DNA of 64,000 bases from Apophysomyces variabilis (GCA_002749535.1 MZZL01000389.1:203953-267952); one strand, 5' to 3'; counted from the stretch's first letter, positions 12,301 through 24,951 are shown. The notes: a model not told the origin generated them from the sequence alone. Numbers and translations are program-made.

Positions 12301-13595
12301 ATGCCGGCCTTACGAGACTGCATGCTAAACGGAAATGCAACCCTAACTTCAGTGTCTGCTATAGAAGAGTTTTGCAACTCAAAACAGGTGGTTGGTACCA
12401 CTTGCCTTGGCATTGGACAGTAAGCTGAATAGAGACGTAGTGACTTCAAGTATTCATTCACTTTCTGAATATGCAGTCAACTTTTCCGAAGACGAAAGTT
12501 TGATTACTGCATTGTAGATGAAGCTTCGCAGATCACCTTACCAACTTGCATTGGACCTTTACAGTTTGCAGATGTTTTCGTGCTTGTTGGGGACCAATAC
12601 CAACTGCCACCTGTGGTAAGTTACATAAGGATTTATAGAGCATAATGTAAAGAAATGAAGTAGATTCGCAACAAACAAGCGCGCCAGGATGGTTTTGCGA
12701 GATCGTTATTCACGCTACTTGCAGAGGCACATCCTCAATCCATTGTCTTCCTGGAATATCAATACCGCATGAACAAAGAAATCATGACGGTTTCAAACAC
12801 ATTAATCTATGACAATAAGTTGAAGTGCGGAAATGAACAGGTCGCATCCAGATGTTTGGAACTTCCTCAGTTTCGGGAAGGCCTAAGAGATATACACCAG
12901 CTATGGCAAGGTGGTCTCGATTCATCGAAAAAATGCAAGGAATCATGCTGTTGGCTTAAAGACGTACTAGACCGAAGGTAAGAGACAAACCTCTGATAAG
13001 ATAGGAAGAGTCTAACAACATAAATACGTCAGTGCCAAGGTTATATTTGTTGATACTGATTCATTGAAAGCGAATGAAGAGCGAGTAAATCACAACCAGA
13101 TCCAAAATACAATGGAGGGAAACCTGATACTACAAGCAAGTGCTTATTCTTCTTGCATTGTTACATACTGATTCGGTGTTTTCATTAGACTGCTGAGGCT
13201 CTTTTGGCTTGCGGACTACAGGAACAGCAGATGGCAATCGTTTCTGTTTATCGGTCGCAATTGCGATGGATTTCAAGGCATTTAGGTGGACGGAAAGACT
13301 TGGAAGTTTCAACAATTGATAAATATCAAGGACGAGACAAAGATTGTGTCTTGATTTCACTTGTGCGGAGCAATTCTCAAGGCAATGTAATGACAGACAG
13401 TTGTAATGCGATGATATTTTCTAAATCTATACTTAGTCTGGCGATTTGCTGAAAGACTGGCGAAGAATCAACGTTGCTTTCACTCGAGCTAGACGGAAAC
13501 TGATCGTGTTTGGTTCACTTTCCACTCTAGAATCATCATCCCTGTTTTCAGACTTCTTAAAATTGCTACGACAAAATAATTGGGTAAAGCACTAA
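9311..13595 (+). CDS. DNA2: DNA2-type ATP-dependent nuclease/helicase
   Basis: Dna2 processes Okazaki-fragment flaps and resects double-strand breaks in the nucleus and mitochondria. My model has 13 exons (9311-9387, 9433-10060, 10146-10206, 10257-10943, 10988-11393, 11446-11986, 12025-12237, 12286-12419, 12477-12615, 12664-12977, 13033-13135, 13189-13386, 13437-13595), about 1219 aa. The nuclease domain shows [25 protein letters not shown] and [11 protein letters not shown], with an Fe-S cluster motif [10 protein letters not shown]. The SF1 helicase has Walker [11 protein letters not shown], Walker B VDEASQ, QYRMN, a VDTDS segment, [10 protein letters not shown] and [10 protein letters not shown]. 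The acidic N-terminus is weakly conserved and its first intron is the least certain. The intron at 11987-12024 would be only 38 nt with a weak GTTTTA donor, so that boundary is also doubtful. The intron 13136-13188 is GC-AG. Confidence 0.9.
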
Positions 13596-13811
13596 GCGTT
13601 CCAACGATGCTTGCTGACACCCTTACTTGCTATTGGCTTACTTAGATTTACAAACTTCCGGAAGATGCACATACCCAGCATGATATTGGATCGCATACAT
13701 TTTCATTTAAAGCAAAAGAACACAAGATATTCACCTCAACCCCAGCCTTCCTGCGCAATCGACCTATTCTTAGGGATATATACAATGACGCAGTGTCCTC
13801 ATAGATACTAT

Positions 13812-14902
13812 TTATTTCTTAGAATAATCGTAAAATCCTTGGCCAGATTTGCGTCCCAAATGACCCTTAGCAACGAGCTCGTCCAAGATCTTGACAGGCT
13901 TAGTAAATGCGGGATCGATCTTGCCTTCCTTGGCCCAGCCATCTACAATAAATTTCATGGTATCCAATCCAACAAACTACATCAAAACATTAAGCATCAC
14001 AGTGTCATTGGCATGTTCAATATAGAGATACATACATCAGCAAGTTCAATGGGACCCATTGGCATGCCAGCACCAAGTTTCATGGCAGTGTCAATGTCAC
14101 GAGGGCTGGCCTCACCGCGCTCGATAATTCTCAAAGCTTCGAACATATAGGGCACCAACAGTCTGTTGACAATGAAACTAGAAGCGGCAATATCTTCTTC
14201 TTTAGCATGCAAAACACAATCACGGTGACTTTGACCTTACCCAGGCGTATCTTTGCATGCTACTGGCGTCTTTCCAGTTGCCTTTGTGAAGTCGGAAAGG
14301 GCATTAAAGACTTCATCTGTGACGGATGTTGTGCGCACAATTTCCACAAGTTTCATCGCTGGGACAGGATTGAAGAAGTGAAGACCTGCGAAACGTTTCT
14401 GTCGCTCAGCCGACGTGGCCTCTGCAATCTGAGTGATAGGCAGACTGGAGGTGTTTGAGCAGAAAATGGTGTGAGCTGGTGCAGCCTTGTCCAAAGCAGA
14501 GAACAGATCTTGCTTGACCTTGATGTTTTCTACAATGGCCTCGACGACCAGATCGGCCGACCCGACAGCGCTAATAGAGTCGGTAGAGACCTGGATATTT
14601 GAAAGCACTTGATCAGCAAATGCGCGTTGCTGGGCTTCATCTTCCGCGAACTTCTTGCGTGCAACGCGTTTCAACGAAGCGGCAATGATTTCTTGACCTC
14701 TAGTCAACGCAGCATCCGTGGTATCGACCATGGTCACCTTGTAGTTTGCCTGTGCCGCGACCTGGACAATACCAGAACCCATGAGGCCGGCACCAATGAC
14801 GGCGACAGACTTGATGTCTTTGAGTTGTCTCGCAGAGCTGGAGAAGCTGCGGGCAAGCACTGGTTGCCTAAGAGAGGCAGATAGAATACGAGACATGACC
14901 AT
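13812..14902 (-). CDS. Mitochondrial 3-hydroxyacyl-CoA (3-hydroxybutyryl-CoA) dehydrogenase
   Basis: Three exons (14241-14902, 14036-14177, 13812-13976) give 322 aa, normal for the HADH family. The enzyme oxidises L-3-hydroxyacyl-CoA with NAD+ in beta-oxidation, or interconverts acetoacetyl-CoA and 3-hydroxybutyryl-CoA. The NAD-binding motif [19 protein letters not shown] is at about residues 32-50. Conserved SNTSSLPI and [15 protein letters not shown] (catalytic His in HFFNP) follow. The C-terminal domain has [11 protein letters not shown] and [20 protein letters not shown], and the end is GFYDYSKK. An arginine- and serine-rich N-terminus ([20 protein letters not shown]) looks like a mitochondrial presequence. 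A second in-frame ATG lies two codons downstream. It converges with DNA2, whose stop is 216 bp away. Confidence 0.93.
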
Positions 14903-15492
14903 GAGGAAAGAGGGTTAAAGAAAAGGTTAACAAAAGCGGGGTAGTCCAAGCTGCTTGCTTTATAGGCTTTGTGTAACCACCGGGTCCCTCGGATTTCCCA
15001 TGTCATATTCACATGCTGCCAGAGAGTCATGGGACACGCTCTTTTTCTTTGGGCGTTTTTTGGCCATTGATCTTTTAACAACCAGAACAGAGCTGCTTAA
15101 ACAAAAAGAATTCGTCGTGAAAAATCTACTAATATTTTTTTTGATGGACTTATGCTACTAGTTTCATAGAGAAAAAACGCATAGAGGGGAGAATTTTCGC
15201 GCTGAGTAATCCGTGGTAAAGTTTACACCAAAGTCGTTAATCAATTCTATTTACATTGGCCGTATTTTTGCTTAGATCATGACGAATAATGCGAGCAATT
15301 TATTATGTTATATTTCGTATAAGAGATCTTACATTGCATGTGATTTATATACATGGAAGTTGACAACTGGGGGACGCATAGCAGTCTGTAGCTTGGTGAT
15401 GATGAAAGGATAAACAGGATGGGAGATAAGTGACAGAGCACAACGTCTAAAGAATTATGTGCTTAAATGCCAATTGTAAGGACAACGCTATT
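14903..15492. other. Intergenic region, HADH promoter and DET1 3' flank
   Basis: About 590 bp separating two minus-strand genes. The HADH promoter must lie in its left part. I see no open frame with coding character. Confidence 0.45.
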
Positions 15493-17557
15493 TTACCTGG
15501 ACAAACTACTATCGTTTCTTCTATAGGAAGACGCTGGTGCTGGATTCGGGTCAATTTTAAAGGCAAGCTCACCCGTCTTTCGAGAGTAAAACTTAATAAT
15601 ATCCGACGTCGTTCGTGGCCTGTATGAAGAGATGCATAAAAACTTGCGATGAAGCGGCCAGTTTGAATACCTGTCCACCCAATTTAGCAGCTTATCATCG
15701 TATGAAAATAGAGAGAGATCAAAGTACGGACTATCTATAGATGACTGTGGCGCCCTCGGAAGATCAGCAGCAAGCCTCTTGAGCGCTTCTGAGTTACTGA
15801 GAGGAAAGGTTATGGATTGATTGGCGCTGAGTTAAAGACCCATCCATTTGTGTACCTTCCATGCTTTGCGCAACTCCAGGTAAATAGCTGCTTTCTGAGT
15901 ATCTTGCTCACCGTGGCATTGTCGCTATAGGTTGAAAAGTACCATTTGCTATTATCTGAGGATGAATTTCGTACTATATCAGCACATTCCGTAAACAGCT
16001 TAACGACTTCCTCGCTGCTGTTGTCAAATAGCTTTTCAATCTGGCGGGTATGGAAGTTAAGAACAATGAAGATCGCAAATTGGCTGCTTATGTCCGTAAG
16101 CTAAATCGGAGTATCAATGAATAAAACATGAGAATAGCTTTCTTATGGTACCTGATTTAGAATAGCGGATTCAGGTATCAGTTTGATAAGCAATTCAGAT
16201 TCACTAAGCAGTTGTATACGCCAGAGCTTAAGGCTAGCGTACACATTAAAATTACGGTAAAATTGAACCAGAGTATGCCCTCTAAAGCCAAGGGGAGATT
16301 TAAGTTGTAACTATGCCCAGCACATGAACTAACCCGTCATTTTCTGAAATAGCCATCCGATACAGTTTTGATAAGACAATTTGTTGAATAGCACCGTAGA
16401 AACAAGACTGATCCAATCTAGAGAATCAAACTCCAGATATTTACGTAATCATCTACTTACCGAATCTATATCATTGCTATCACGCATGTCTCCAGGATCC
16501 CGGCCATCTATGCAACGCATACCCTCGTTTGTTCGCTGCCTTTTTCTTTGGATCCACGTTGCCTCGGTTCTCCAATGCTGCTCAAGAAACAATTCGTCGT
16601 CATAGTTCAGATGCCAACCGATCGATTGGCACAAGTGAAGTTTGCCGTAATGCTATGAAAGACATCAGATACCAATGGCCAGAACTTCGTAGTACCTACA
16701 TCAATGGAGAACAGATGAACAGTTTGATGTCTGATAGACATAACTGCATAGATGTGATGGTAAAGGCTAACCCCGCTATGCTGCGGCAAACATATATAAT
16801 CATCGTGGAAAGCATATTGATCAGTAACCTAATGCAGACGTCAGAAGCGTAGTGATGAGATCTTCTCGCGATGGTTACTTCTCCCGTCTCGATGGCGACG
16901 ACGTAAAACACGTAGTCGCTTAGGATAGATGGTCCATCCAATGAACATGGATTTTGCCTGGTCTGAGATGGCTCTGAGAGCGATATCTTGGATGAGGCAA
17001 GTATCATCTACGATATCCATGAGAATTCATGCCAATTATGCATCTTTATCAACTACCACTTACATAGTTTGTATCCGGTATCACCAAGCAAAAGTCTTTG
17101 CAAAGGAGATGGCCCTCTGGCAGTTTGAGTGTACGATGGTACCTTAATGAAAAAAGACGTCGAAAGGCATCAGCGTCTTCGTCTTCTTCACTACTACTGC
17201 TGTTCATATTGTCCTCAGGGTATACACAGCGTATTAATTGATACAGTTGCATTCCCCCTTGGGAAGGTGTGAAACAAATGAGGTACTACATGAAGCCATA
17301 GCAACCTTGTCTGAGTTTTGCTTCTTTGAGCAGACTAGGGTTACCTTCCCATCGGGAGTGAATCGGTTGACGGAGCTGCTGAATGGGATCTCAACGTTGT
17401 AGATGGTATGATTAGGAGTTAACGATGCATAAATACGCCTTGTCGATGCAAATGCGGCGCGCGGACTGCAGCTCTGTTGTCCGGACTGACGCTGCTTTAA
17501 CTCCTCATAGATAGTTTTCTGTCGTTTTCTTCTATGTAACTGCGGCCAGTCATCCAT
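15493..17557 (-). CDS. DET1: DET1 orthologue (CUL4-DDB1 ubiquitin ligase component)
   Basis: In plants and animals DET1 binds DDB1 and modulates CRL4 ubiquitin ligases on chromatin. Ten exons on the minus strand (17345-17557, 17064-17285, 16879-17007, 16700-16828, 16461-16652, 16334-16407, 16152-16281, 15856-16100, 15671-15796, 15493-15619) give 528 aa, close to the roughly 550 aa of animal DET1. Family landmarks in order: FTPDGKYLICF, LLCKDFCLVIPDTNYMILAS, ETGEVTDQYAFHDDYICL, GVSLYHHIYAVMSIRHQTVH, AIQQIVLSKLYRMA, LKLWRIQLLSESELLIK, FIVLNFHTRQIEKLF, DSPYFDLSLFSYDDKLL and FYSRKTGELAFKI. All exon phases join without a break. An acidic serine run (NSSSSEEDEDADAF) follows the first repeat. Nuclear location expected. 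I recognise it from these motifs rather than from a search. Confidence 0.82.
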
Positions 17558-19402
17558 TAGTCCAAGGAAAGGGCGAGAGAGCAGTAAAAAGTAGCAGTCC
17601 TTGACAAATAACCCCTTTTTTTTTATTCTTTAGATTTAAAGCATATCCATGACAATTTATCCAGTTACATGGAGTCAGCCTTAACAGTAACTTTCATTCA
17701 CATTTTTTTTTCTATCTGGATGGCTACAGATCAGTTTACCATACCATCAATGAATCGGTGTCTTAGTAAGCCTTGATCAGACAGCAAGAGGGAACTGCAA
17801 ATGTTTGTACCACCAACGGCAACTAGAATGGCAGGGCGAAAACAAGAAACGCCACAACGTATATATGATGAAGTGTGTTTGTTATGTCGGTCCGATGCAC
17901 GGCCAAAAACTTGTATCGGTGTCCGCCCATTCGTTTTCGGATTTCCAGGGGGAAATCTACTAAACTTGACATTTAACCATTCTTCTTAACATATCCATTC
18001 ATTAATTGCATTAGGATAAGATACATGGGCTGTGTTCAAATGATATTTGGGCTCAGTATGCTCGTGGAGCTCAAAGCAAAAAGTACCTGATAAACAAGGG
18101 AAGCGCCTCGTTTATCCTACGTTGAAATAGCTCTCGGGAATAAAAATAGCAAAAATACATTTAAAGATCGGAGATTACACGTTGTTTGCGGAGGCACTAA
18201 GGAAAATGACGAAAAGATGGTCGCGCTTGTGGCAATTGTTTTTGCGCCAAAGATAGCTGGTTGGGGTACATGCGCGCTCGACATGGATCGGCAGGTATGT
18301 TTATCTAACTATGATACATGTCTGCAAATTAAACGTATGCCGTGGGATAGGTCATCTGAGTTTTTCTACGACTTGTCTCAAAGCTCACTGTTTTCGTAAC
18401 TCCATAATTCTCATGTTAAAATCATTAGCTCGGATCATAGGGCATACTCGATACGCGCAACTCAATAATAATATGCGAGTAGCATTTTCTCTTCCCAGAC
18501 TAACGTTTACTTATGCCAACCGACGTGTCAAGATGGAACTCAATACAGATTGACCTTTTCATTCTCTTGATATAGAGAGCAGGAACCAAATTGTTGACTA
18601 GCCATAGTTCATGCTACTGGGAATACTTGTATAAGTTGGTTAAACGAAGGATATATTTTTGCTTCTCCGATTTTCCTTGGAAAAAGGAAAGCATAACGGG
18701 CGCTGTTTTCAAAACAGCACATTCGGAGAGTCAAACAACAAAAAACGTGAGTGATTCTTCTTCTTTTTTACAGGCCACAATCGGACATTATAACACATTC
18801 TGACACAAAAGAATGATACGTTTGCTATCGCTCGGAGTAAGTGGGAGTTTTAAAGGGCGTGTTTCATATGACAGCCCTTAACTAGAAGGTACGAACCATA
18901 ATATCGGAAGCAAGCCGTAAAATAAGCAAAGGAAGAGGTTCATTTCAGTTGATTAGGATATCTCATGATTGTTGAAATTATTCTTTGTTGCTTGGCAATA
19001 CGGAGTTCAGATGTGCAAGGTTTGTCATGATTACTTATCGACGGTCACCATGATGATTTGGTAACAGGGAAAAAAAAAAAAGGTAAAGTGGATGGCTTGA
19101 AAATCCGTTGAATCTGTGATATTCTAGGTACATCACTTAATCTGGCTATAAACGAACATGTTGCTGAACAATCAGTGATAGGAAAGCAAGGGGTATGATG
19201 AGGTGGTGTGAGCAAGTTTTGAAGCTCCGTTTGCGATTGACCGTATGAATATTTTTTCCATCGTTATTTGTTCTTTTTCTTTCACCCTTCCTTTCTCCCC
19301 ATCCTGCCCCTTTCTTTTTTTCTCATCAGAAACACTTTGTTCATCTAGCTTCATTAAGCATACAACTGAATCTTCTTACTGTGATTGCAAAAGGAAAAAG
19401 AC
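17558..19402. other. Intergenic region between DET1 and the MUB1-like gene
   Basis: About 1.85 kb. It contains the DET1 promoter on the left and a pyrimidine-rich stretch at about 19256-19325 in front of the next gene. Open frames at 17801-17989, 18217-18399 and 18591-18803 have no motif and no splice partners, so I do not call them genes. Confidence 0.5.
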
Positions 19403-20927
19403 ATGCGTGAACCTAATTTCAGTTTTCCGGCCCAGCACAGAGCTTCCGTGGTTATATCATCTAGTATGTACGATCGCCGAGCGCTCGATTGTACAGCAAC
19501 ATTACCACTAGTCAATTCTCTTACCCACCTGGCATACATGACTTCAACATCACCTCGAATGAGAGAAATCCTAGCAACGGACGGTGGACTGGAACGCCTT
19601 GTAAAAATTTTAACAATATGCCAGCAAACAGATCGTCATTCGCTCTGGAAATGGTCATTGGCGTTTCAGTGTGTTGTTAACATCGGCGTACGTGGTACTG
19701 AGGCTATCAGGACCCGAGTGGTCGAAGTAGGCGCCGTCCACGTTGTTCTTGCCATTCTCGAGAATTTTCTAAACGCGCTGGAACGAAAGAGATCAGAGGA
19801 GCAACAGGAACGGAAACGGCAGCAACAGCAACACTTAGATCAGACCATGTCAGCCATTAATCTTCCAGCCTTATCGTCACAACCATCACAGACCCGATCC
19901 ACACCTGTGACGACCTCACGTAGACCGCCCAGTGCCCCGTCCCACTCTCAGTCTACAACCACAACCAATACTGATCCATCTTCACTTCCTAAACGCAACA
20001 CATTCTTAAAACGTACTCCAAAGGTCAAGCAGAAGCGCACAGAACCAACACTTTCTTCTATTCCACTTTTGAGTAGTCTTCCAAAGGAATCTATATTACA
20101 GCGCGATGAAGATATTTTGCTCTCCTTGCAACTCTTGGCTTATTTATCAAAGTATCCACATATTCGCAACACATTTTATACAAATCATAGTCGTAATGTG
20201 TTCTCAGTGGTCGAAAGATTCACATACAGACTTCATCCTGCAGCCGTCATCTACTGGGCTGGGGTTATTATGCGTAACGCCTGCCGAAAGGATGAAACAC
20301 AAGGTGGAATTCGACAGTGCGCTTATATGCATTGTGGTAAATGGGAACGATACCCACGCGAGTTTGCCAAGTGTCGGCGATGGTAAGTCAAGGAATTTTC
20401 TATAGAATTTGTGCTCATCTGTATGTTTCGACAGTCGCAAAGCAAAGTATTGTTCCAAAGCATGTCAATCCAGAGCGTGGGCCGACGGCCATCGATGGTG
20501 GTGCGTGGAACGAACACAACATTCATCTCAAATTCCCACTACATCAAGTACTACAGCTGCTGCTGTCACTACTTCTGTTGCAGGTGCCGATCCGCAGCCG
20601 ACGGAACCGGTGATGCCGCTCGACCAAACTACAACAACGGATGTCGTACCAATCACAATTGACAACCGGCAAAGTGAAACGGATGCAGTCAACGATAATA
20701 TACATCATCGACCATCCTTATCGATAACTGTTCCAGACGATACTACGACCGAGAATCGTCATGGGAGCATTACAAGTCAATCCAGACAAGGAACAGAGCT
20801 ATTTTATCACCGTCAACGACGAAATTCTCGTTCTGCCCGTAGCTTAGCCTCAGGATCGTCCACAGAGGTAGAGGTAGAAGCTGACAATTCTTTTAGCCGA
20901 TCACACGATCTCATGGAAGTAGATTAA
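19403..20927 (+). CDS. MYND zinc-finger protein MUB1/SamB
   Basis: Two exons (19403-20382 and 20435-20927) give 490 aa. In yeast Mub1 is an adaptor of the Ubr2 E3 ligase that targets Rpn4; Aspergillus SamB affects morphogenesis. The N-terminus reads MREPNFSFPAQHRASV and IYDRRALDC-type text (here SSMYDRRALDCTATLPLVN), followed by LWKWSLAFQCVVNIGVRG, which is diagnostic of the family. An armadillo-like helical region follows, interrupted by a low-complexity Gln/Ser/Thr/Pro linker at about residues 130-210. The MYND finger spans residues 305-350 (CAYMHCGKWE, then CRRCRKAKYCSKACQSRAW and GHRWWC) and is split by the single intron. The C-terminal 140 residues are low-complexity. The ATG at 19403 matches the family start. 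Confidence 0.9.
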
Positions 20928-22532
20928 ACCATTATCAAGGTAAATAAGTGCTTTTTTTCTTTTGTTTATGTTTACTCATACATAACGTAGTGTCACTCAC
21001 CTTGGTTGTCATTCGACATGACTTAGCAAAGGCGAAATTTCCCACTGAAGCCACTTTTGCTTCGCTTTGTGTGGTCATTGTATACAATATACCACTTTAT
21101 TTTACACAAACACACACGCAAACACGCAAACACCTATCCACATGCACGTACTCACCCATATTTCCGTTTATTTTCTTTCTTTTTACGTATACCGCGTTCA
21201 TTTGAACAGAGCTTATCTTTCATATCCCTTCCTCTTTTTTTTGTTATGTTATAGACGATATAAGATATATAAGGAAAAAATGATTGATGAATCCTTTTAA
21301 AAATGATGAGCGATAGATAGATTCAGATTATGTGAATGTCAAATATAAAAAGATTCCGTTACTGGCTTCTAAGTGATATAATATCACGACTGAGTTGTCT
21401 AACAACACGCTACGCAACAGAATCGAGTTCTTCCAAGCATATTTTCAAAATAACTGGTAAACATATTTCCAAAACACAGACATAGACAAGAGAAACAGTT
21501 AAAAAATAGATATATGTATGTTTATAGTGGGGAGTGCTGTTTAATTAGTTTGTCCCCTTTCTCTCCTTTCCTCTCCAGTCTTTTTGAGGGATGTTATGGA
21601 TGAACATCTCTAGTTTTGCCTGAATGCTCATTTTTATGCTCCTTATCGAGCCAGGCGACCAAAAAGCTCTGCATCAAAGCAGGTAGCTTCTTCTGTCTCC
21701 AAATCAGATTTTCTTGGTTCAGTTGTAGTTTGTTTTAGCGCCTTCTAAGGTAAGACTAACTTCACTCAACTCTGCGATATGCCGTTGCTGATACATTGTT
21801 TATAAGTGATTCAAAAACGTTGTCATTGCTTAGTTGCAAAATGATAGCCATAAAATATCACTGAGACTGGAATGCCCTACTCGACAGCGGACTATGGCGC
21901 CATAGGTCAGCTCCACCAATTCTACACGCATTGTTTCTTTTAGTACAACCGGTCAATAGTGCAGCTAGATATGTCTGTGGATGAAAAGGAAAGAATGCTC
22001 GCCGATTTTCTTAGCTAACTAATACGTCACATTCAAAGCAAGCAGTCGAACAAGATGTTTAATTGTAGCGATGGACGTAGCACACTAAATTAGTCTGTAT
22101 CCCATTTCATGACGCCATTGTCAAGGTTTGATTACCCAACCGCTACATTTGAACGAGTGGGGAAGTTGTACTTCAGCGGCCGACTAATGCATATATCCTT
22201 ATGCATCAGCGCGAAACACTTTGAAATACATGCAGAATAACGTTCCTCACAACAAACGGTAATCGTAACCGTGGCTTGAAGTATAAACGCTTTCAAGCAA
22301 ACATCCATGACTTCCTCCGATGTCATAATGTATAGGATAATTTGATATTTTATGGATCGCCTGCATGGACTAAGCGAGGCTTGTTATTTGATGAGTTTAT
22401 GAATGCTTTGGATTGCACGGCGGGTAATTCCGTAAAAGGCAGGTCGATGGCGTCTTTTGCATCATATTCTTTCTGCTGAGCTATTGACAGCAGCTGGCAA
22501 TCAAAAAAAAAAAGGAAAATATCTATATCGGT
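20928..22532. other. Intergenic region between MUB1-like gene and msrB
   Basis: About 1.6 kb, AT-rich. A short ACACAC-rich stretch lies near 21108-21150. The few small frames lack coding features. Nothing else seen. Confidence 0.45.
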
Positions 22533-23312
22533 ATGCTTCGTCCGTTTCTTCGCCAAGCCCTCTGCCGAACGGTGGTTATAAAAAGACAATACCAGCAGCC
22601 CTTTCTTCGATCATTAAGAACTTCTACCATGAGTAATGCAAACAAATCTGAAGCCGAATGGAGAGCCATTCTGACGCCCGAACAATTCCGAGTCTTGAGA
22701 CAAAAAGGTATAGCATGAATAAAAAACGAATACCAACTGACCTTGAGTTTTTTTTCTTCTTTCGAAAAGGGACTGAACGGCCCGGCACTGGAGAATACAA
22801 TAAACGTTATGATAAAGGTTAGGGAGACAAGACTTTAAAAGGGAAGTCATACGGTCATGCTGACAAAATGTGTCTTTGCGCTCACACAAGGCACTTATCA
22901 CTGCGCCGGATGTAATGCGCCGCTTTATGTGTCAGATACAAAGTTTGATAGTGGATGTGGATGGCCTGCATGTGAGTACACGAACAAAAGAAAAACAAAT
23001 GCTGTCATTGAATTGTACTTTACTAAGTTTGTACCTCTATTTAAAAACTAGTTTTTGATGCTGTTCCAGGTTAGCGTGTGTCCCTTTCTCTATCTCTGAT
23101 CTCTTTTGTTTACAATGGTTACTGAAAAGGAAACAATAGGAGCGGTCATACGTCATGAGGATAATTCGCTAGGCATGAAACGTATCGAGATATGTTGTGC
23201 GAGCTGTGGTGGTCATTTAGGCCATGTATTTAAAGGCGAGGGATTTGCGACGCCAACAGATGAAAGACATTGTGTTAACAGTGTCAGTTTACGTTTTCAT
23301 GAGGAAAAGTAA
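22533..23312 (+). CDS. Methionine-R-sulfoxide reductase B
   Basis: MsrB reduces R-methionine sulfoxide in proteins with thioredoxin. Five exons (22533-22707, 22770-22817, 22891-22971, 23052-23069, 23140-23312) give 164 aa. Motifs: [42 protein letters not shown], then [16 protein letters not shown] and the catalytic Cys in [12 protein letters not shown]. The CAGC and CASC pairs form the structural zinc site. The fourth exon is only 18 nt but is required to give the family sequence AFFDAVPG. The first 32 residues are rich in Arg and hydrophobics with no acids, as in a mitochondrial presequence. An internal Met ([11 protein letters not shown]) could start a cytosolic form. Confidence 0.92.
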
Positions 23313-24951
23313 TAATATTTCAGGAAATCTGTTTAGCTTTAACAAACTGAAAAATTATATGTCAATTTTACGTGTACAATGGCAGAGGGAATTGACCCCA
23401 GACTAGCGTGCTTCTTTCTCGCACACTTGCTTCATTTAAATAAAGGTGTACGTACTCAGTTTGCTCCCAAAGGTTAAACGCAAACTTTGCTTTGATTTTC
23501 CTTAGAAAATAGAGTGAGCTGCCAAGCAATCGTAGTCTATGCATTGTTTTCATGGGTTTTTCATCCAAAGTAAAGGTAGACATCCTTGATGTCACGATCT
23601 ATATATCTATCGTTCAAAATAAATGAGCAGGGCATCCGTAGTTAATAGAGCAATTTGAATGAAAGAAAACCGGAAAAATCTGCTAAGATATACAAAGCTT
23701 TAAGATATGGATGAAAAATTCACCACTAACAATTTTCTCTGAAAGAAATGGTTAAATTTCACTCGATCTTATTGTTCCTTTTTCTAAAAAAAAAAAAAAT
23801 ATCCTGCCAGCAAGAATTATTGTTTTGACACCAATGAACTTTTATTCATCGCTATCATTACGCAATAAAGCAAATAGCTACGACATTATGGTGATATATT
23901 TCCATTTTATCTTGGCAATTGTGACGCACACCATCAGTATAAAAGATTCTTGGATTTCAACAAGTTCGCTGTCGCGTATAATTGTTTGGTATGCCGTACT
24001 TTTGCCATAAAGTCTAGTTAATAGATGAATTAATGAACCTAGAAACAATCAATATAATACCTAATAGTATATTAACATTACTATGCAAACACGTTTTTTC
24101 TCGGAACAAATGCAGATAGATACTGTTGACTGTCAACACCTAATGTCACAAACAAAGTTTATGTGAGTACCCTTCCATACTTTAAGAAAAAACCAACAGA
24201 CCGTCATCCATCTTGCTTGATCACTTATATCTGAACCGCTACTATGCAGCTGAGCCTGGCCCTCTCTGTTGGAAAGTTGAGGTGAGCCTTACGGTCGGCT
24301 CTATAGCGTTCTTATAGAATGTTCAACAACCGAAAGTGCACGGTGGCGAAACCGCACACCACCCACGTGGTATGATCAGGATACAAGAAAGCAATCAGTT
24401 TGTTCTTCGTAAAACCCCAACAACAACGCTGAGACCCGCTTCCCTTACGTCCTTTCACAAATCGGAAAAGATAAAGGACATCCTTCAGCCGGATTACATA
24501 TGAGTAATAGTCAACAGCTGGATATCAAGAAGTTTTTGCAGTTCCTGGTCTGGCACAGTCAGTAAACTTTCTCCAACCAAACGGAGAGGTGTGTAGAAAA
24601 GAAACGGGCCGTCTATTCCTCCGTTAGCTCCGACATAGTAGACTTTGGCTGTTCTCACTCCCCTTCCATATACCTTAGCTACAATATGTTTAATGAAGAA
24701 TTGACCGTCAAGGTTTTATGCGTGCCTATGAAAAGCGAATGGATAATATATAAACGGCGCCCACTCGCTTCGTGCCATCCAGAATGACTTGCTCTAAATT
24801 TCTGAGGGCAAATACATTACGGCAAACTCAAAGAGGGCTGCTAAAAAGCAATCAGCTGACTCGAGGGTAAATTATACATATCTAAAAGGCGAGTTATGGT
24901 ACTAGTGTATCCTATTTTCATAGAAAATTATCGACAAGACGCGAGTTGCCG
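23313..24951. other. Gene-poor region downstream of msrB
   Basis: About 1.6 kb. Most is AT-rich with homopolymer A near 23787-23799. Between 24317 and 24790 unusually long stop-free stretches occur on both strands (minus strand about 24501-24715 ends in a 70-codon open frame). None has a motif I recognise. It may be the decayed upstream part of the putative gene at 24952. Confidence 0.35.

Noticed and set aside
18217..18803. Small plus-strand frames between DET1 and the MUB1-like gene
   Set aside because: Short, without homology-like motifs, splice logic or promoter elements.
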